Below are positions 7,379 through 9,363 of a stretch of DNA of 9,363 nt, piece by piece. Made by a program: the position numbers and the translations under genes. The stretch comes from Candidatus Hydrogenedentes bacterium CG07_land_8_20_14_0_80_42_17. GTDB taxonomy: Bacteria; UBA8481. The stretch spans positions 1 to 9,363 of the forward strand of contig PEWQ01000116.1 of the NCBI GenBank assembly GCA_002780065.1, in the 5' to 3' direction. A model generated the notes under the pieces. The model was not told where the DNA came from. It made no database searches and saw only the letters and a program-made list of their open reading frames with translations. Positions within the stretch are counted from its first letter, which is position 1; every line of letters starts with the position of its first letter.

Positions 7379-8139
7379 CAGCGTGTCCTCCCGCCGGTGT
7401 CTTTTGTCGGAACGGCAATAGAAGATGATGAAGTTTCCTTACCTGCTTGACTGCCGATATGAGCCGTTGCTGACTTTTGTAAAGCTGAAGTATCAGTCGG
7501 CACTCCAGTATCAGTCGCTACTGAAGTATCAGCAGATTCTGAAGCCTGAACAGGCTCAGGATTATTAGGCGCCAACGGAGTTTGCTCTTCCGGCAAATTC
7601 AAAAGATCTTCACCTTCTCCGGCAATATACGAATAAGTCTCAAGATTTAAATCTAAATCGTACGCAGCTTTTCCGGTCCGGCTCATTGATAAATTTGTTA
7701 TGTTTACAATTCTATGAAACTGTCTGATTTCATAAATCAATCTAACAATTTGCGAAATTTTTAATCCTTTAATACCATTGATTCTAATCGGATGAACTCT
7801 ATAAATATCTTTTTCAACTGCAAGCTCCACATTCTTGGAAGCAATATCCGATGAAGAAATACCGGCTTTCTCCATAATGGGAGTAAGCATTACAAGCAGA
7901 TCCGAAAGTTCCGAAGCTGAAGGAAGCTTTTCAAGCGATACTTTCAGGCGTTTCTTCAGTTCTAATTCCTCTTCTTTAATTTGAGCCAATTTAGGAGCAT
8001 TGCTTCTTGCAGAGCTAATGTTTCCTTTTAGAGTTGCAATCTCTTCGCCCCATTTCTTATATTCAGGATAAAGCTGGTCGTAGCCGTAATAACCTGCAAG
8101 TCCCAGAAGTAGAACAACATAAATAATGTTCTTATTCAT
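7378..8139 (-). CDS. pilO: PilO, type IV pilus inner-membrane alignment protein
   Basis: 253-residue bitopic protein: transmembrane helix (about 4-20, NIIYVVLLLGLAGYYGY), charged coiled coil (about 24-75), and a ferredoxin-like domain (about 76-175) with LKVSLEKLPSASELSDLL and the YEIRQFHRIVNI stretch characteristic of PilO. In known systems PilO pairs with PilN in the periplasm and binds PilP. The last 75 or so residues are a low-complexity Ser/Thr/Ala/Pro tail with short TDT repeats (TSVATDTGVPTDTSA, DNA near 7490-7535 repeating agtatcagt-like words); it is longer than in typical PilO and probably disordered. The start overlaps the upstream stop in an ATGA arrangement (8136-8139), with GGAG 7 nt before the ATG, indicating translational coupling. 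The alternative GspM is less likely given the PilM-type actin domain upstream and AMIN domain downstream. Confidence 0.9.
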   Translation of the reverse strand: MNKNIIYVVLLLGLAGYYGYDQLYPEYKKWGEEIATLKGNISSARSNAPKLAQIKEEELELKKRLKVSLEKLPSASELSDLLVMLTPIMEKAGISSSDIASKNVELAVEKDIYRVHPIRINGIKGLKISQIVRLIYEIRQFHRIVNITNLSMSRTGKAAYDLDLNLETYSYIAGEGEDLLNLPEEQTPLAPNNPEPVQASESADTSVATDTGVPTDTSALQKSATAHIGSQAGKETSSSSIAVPTKDTGGRTR

Positions 8140-9363
8140 TGTGTGACTCCGGAATTATCCTGCGAAAATTCGGCTGATTCCATTTCATCAGCTGAACCTA
8201 AAGACTGAAATTTAAATGTAATTGGAGCATCCCATGACCAATAATCAACTTCGTCTTCTTTAGTTCGCTGAAGATTGATTCCTGTACCGGAATAAGTCAA
8301 ACATGCAGAAGATTGAATATTCTTGTAACAGATTCTTGCATTCTCTTCCACGTTTGTCTTTAGGTGAAGAGTGAAACCGGCTGGTGTCCAAACCAAAGTC
8401 TGGTCCGTAATCCAAACATTTTCCGGAATAGCCTTTCGCACTGACTCCATGATCGCAATCCAATCATATTTTGATACTTCAAGTTCGTTTATTGCTTTGA
8501 AGCGTTCGTCCAATTGGTCTCTTCTCTTCTGCATCTCGCTCATTCGCGCAAGAACATCTTTATTCAAAACAGGTTTGTCATCAATGATAAGAGGCTGTCC
8601 ATTAATTTTTACCTGTCCTTCATATTCAGCAGTTAACTCCGCCAAAGCTGTCTTCATGTTGTTGTAAGTAAACCAAAGAAAAGTGCCGACTTCACAAATA
8701 AGAATAATTCCTAAGACAGAAGCGTATTGCTTCCATACTACACGAGAGCTCATTGCAATTTGAGCATAAAGATCGCTTGGTAAAAGGTTCAGAGTGATAT
8801 TTTCTGTTGAAAGCAAAGTTAGAGCCAATCCGAAAGCAGATTGATAAATTGCAGGATTAGACATTGCAGATTCCGGAACTTTTGCAGAGCCAAAAGTGTC
8901 AAGTTCGATAACTTCAAGATTCAGTCTTGCACTCAAAAATTCCTTCAACCCATTCAAGCGCATTGCGCCGCCGGTTATGTAAATCTTCGAAACTGCAACT
9001 CCATCTTCTTGAGAGGTATAATATTCCAAAGAGCGGCGAATCTCCGCAAGTAATCGTTCAGCCAAAGGTTGAACAATTGCGTTAGGATCTTTTGCCGGGT
9101 CAGAATCCATTCCCTGTTCTTCACCTCCACTAGGTGGACGAGGTGGAGAAGGTGGACGAGGTGGAGCCATCGGCGGTGCAGGCGGCTTTGCACCCATCAG
9201 TCCCGCTCCCGGCGCAGACGGCGGTGGAGCCATCGGCGGTACGGGTGCCTTAGCGCCCATCAATCCCGCTCCAGGCGCAGACGGTGGTGAAGGCATCGGC
9301 GGTGCAGGCGGCTTTGCACCCATCAGTCCCGCACCCGGCGCAGGCGGCGGTAGAGCCATTGGC
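8136..9363 (-). CDS. PilM-PilN fusion protein, C-terminal part (start outside window)
   Basis: The reading frame enters from the right edge; the visible part holds the end of a PilM actin-like domain fused to a PilN-like protein. Counting from the Met codon at 9359, residues 1-80 are a Pro/Ala/Gly-rich linker made of 21-residue repeats; 93-185 are the C-terminal PilM lobe, with EIRRSLEYY and the phosphate-loop-like YITGGAMRLNGL (127-138); 186-193 (NITLNLLP) is the INLLP-type peptide by which separate PilN binds PilM; 212-231 is a transmembrane helix; 235-295 a coiled-coil stretch; about 297-385 a ferredoxin-like periplasmic domain with two Cys (345, 353). The Met at 9359 lies inside the repeat array, so it is not the start. 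Actin lobe, one helix and periplasmic domain in one chain is also the topology of GspL in type II secretion. Role: cytoplasmic and inner-membrane platform that pairs with PilO. Confidence 0.88.
   Translation of the reverse strand, partial: PMALPPPAPGAGLMGAKPPAPPMPSPPSAPGAGLMGAKAPVPPMAPPPSAPGAGLMGAKPPAPPMAPPRPPSPPRPPSGGEEQGMDSDPAKDPNAIVQPLAERLLAEIRRSLEYYTSQEDGVAVSKIYITGGAMRLNGLKEFLSARLNLEVIELDTFGSAKVPESAMSNPAIYQSAFGLALTLLSTENITLNLLPSDLYAQIAMSSRVVWKQYASVLGIILICEVGTFLWFTYNNMKTALAELTAEYEGQVKINGQPLIIDDKPVLNKDVLARMSEMQKRRDQLDERFKAINELEVSKYDWIAIMESVRKAIPENVWITDQTLVWTPAGFTLHLKTNVEENARICYKNIQSSACLTYSGTGINLQRTKEDEVDYWSWDAPITFKFQSLGSADEMESAEFSQDNSGVTQ
9168..9363 (-). repeat. 63-bp tandem repeats coding for a Pro/Ala/Gly-rich linker in PilM
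   Basis: Three complete 63-bp units start at 9168, 9231 and 9294, and a fourth begins at 9357 (cattggc against catcggc) and leaves the window. Each codes for a 21-residue unit of the form APPPSAPGAGLMGAKPPAP plus PM. The units differ at several positions, some synonymous and some not. The array ends in a simpler PPRPPSPPRPPSGG stretch (DNA 9124-9167). It lies before the EIRRSLEYY helix, where PilM proteins normally have a variable loop. The length is a multiple of three, so copy-number change would keep the frame. Confidence 0.93.

Noticed and set aside
8260-9290. Open frames on both strands within the PilM-PilN gene, including Arg-rich ones over the Pro repeats
   Set aside because: They are shadows of the repeat and domain coding; the Arg-rich products are the frame-shifted reading of Pro codons.
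9357-9359. ATG at 9359 as the start of a 407-residue protein
   Set aside because: This Met is the last residue of the 21-residue repeat unit, and the frame stays open to the window edge, so the true start is outside.

Overview
The window is a stretch of one minus-strand operon for the envelope-spanning (alignment and secretin) part of a type IV pilus machine from a Gram-negative (diderm) bacterium. Almost every base is coding. Five genes are read from high to low coordinates: a PilM-PilN fusion (3' part, enters at the right edge), PilO, a PilP-like protein with a transmembrane anchor, a large secreted protein with eight Ig-like repeats plus AMIN and TPR-like segments, and the N-terminal 1068 residues of a PilQ-type secretin that runs off the left edge. 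The secretin frame is open from an ATG at 3204 to base 1.

Spacing is very tight: 4-bp overlap (fusion/pilO), 1-bp overlap (pilO/pilP), 13 bp between the pilP stop and the preferred start of the Ig-repeat gene, and 0 bp (stop directly followed by ATG) before the secretin. Purine-rich Shine-Dalgarno sequences precede each visible start. No promoter, terminator, RNA gene or non-coding stretch over 13 bp is visible, so transcription must start right of the window and stop left of it.

Expected joint function, from known families: the actin-like PilM part (cytoplasm) is covalently joined to the PilN membrane/periplasmic part, which pairs with PilO; PilP links this inner-membrane ring to the secretin; the secretin forms the outer-membrane exit. 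The Ig-repeat protein is not a standard subunit. Its place between pilP and pilQ and its peptidoglycan-binding-type AMIN domain suggest a periplasmic scaffold or collar around the secretin. The secretin is itself unusually modular: TPR-like segment, AMIN, two Ig-like domains, N0, then six N1-like ring modules before the pore, which lies outside the window.

The most unusual signals are small palindromic elements inside the Ig-repeat gene, all keeping the frame open: two hairpin copies (6637-6713) in the signal-peptide region, and a different near-perfect palindrome (within 4154-4189) in Ig repeat 8, flanked by a 5-bp direct repeat and exactly 36 bp long when one flank is counted. A 63-bp tandem repeat coding for a Pro-rich linker sits within the PilM domain at the right edge and continues outside the window.

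The lineage cannot be fixed from sequence alone. The moderate GC content, fused PilM-PilN, non-lipoprotein PilP and highly modular secretin do not look like classical proteobacterial pilMNOPQ and fit better with a less studied diderm phylum; that is inference.
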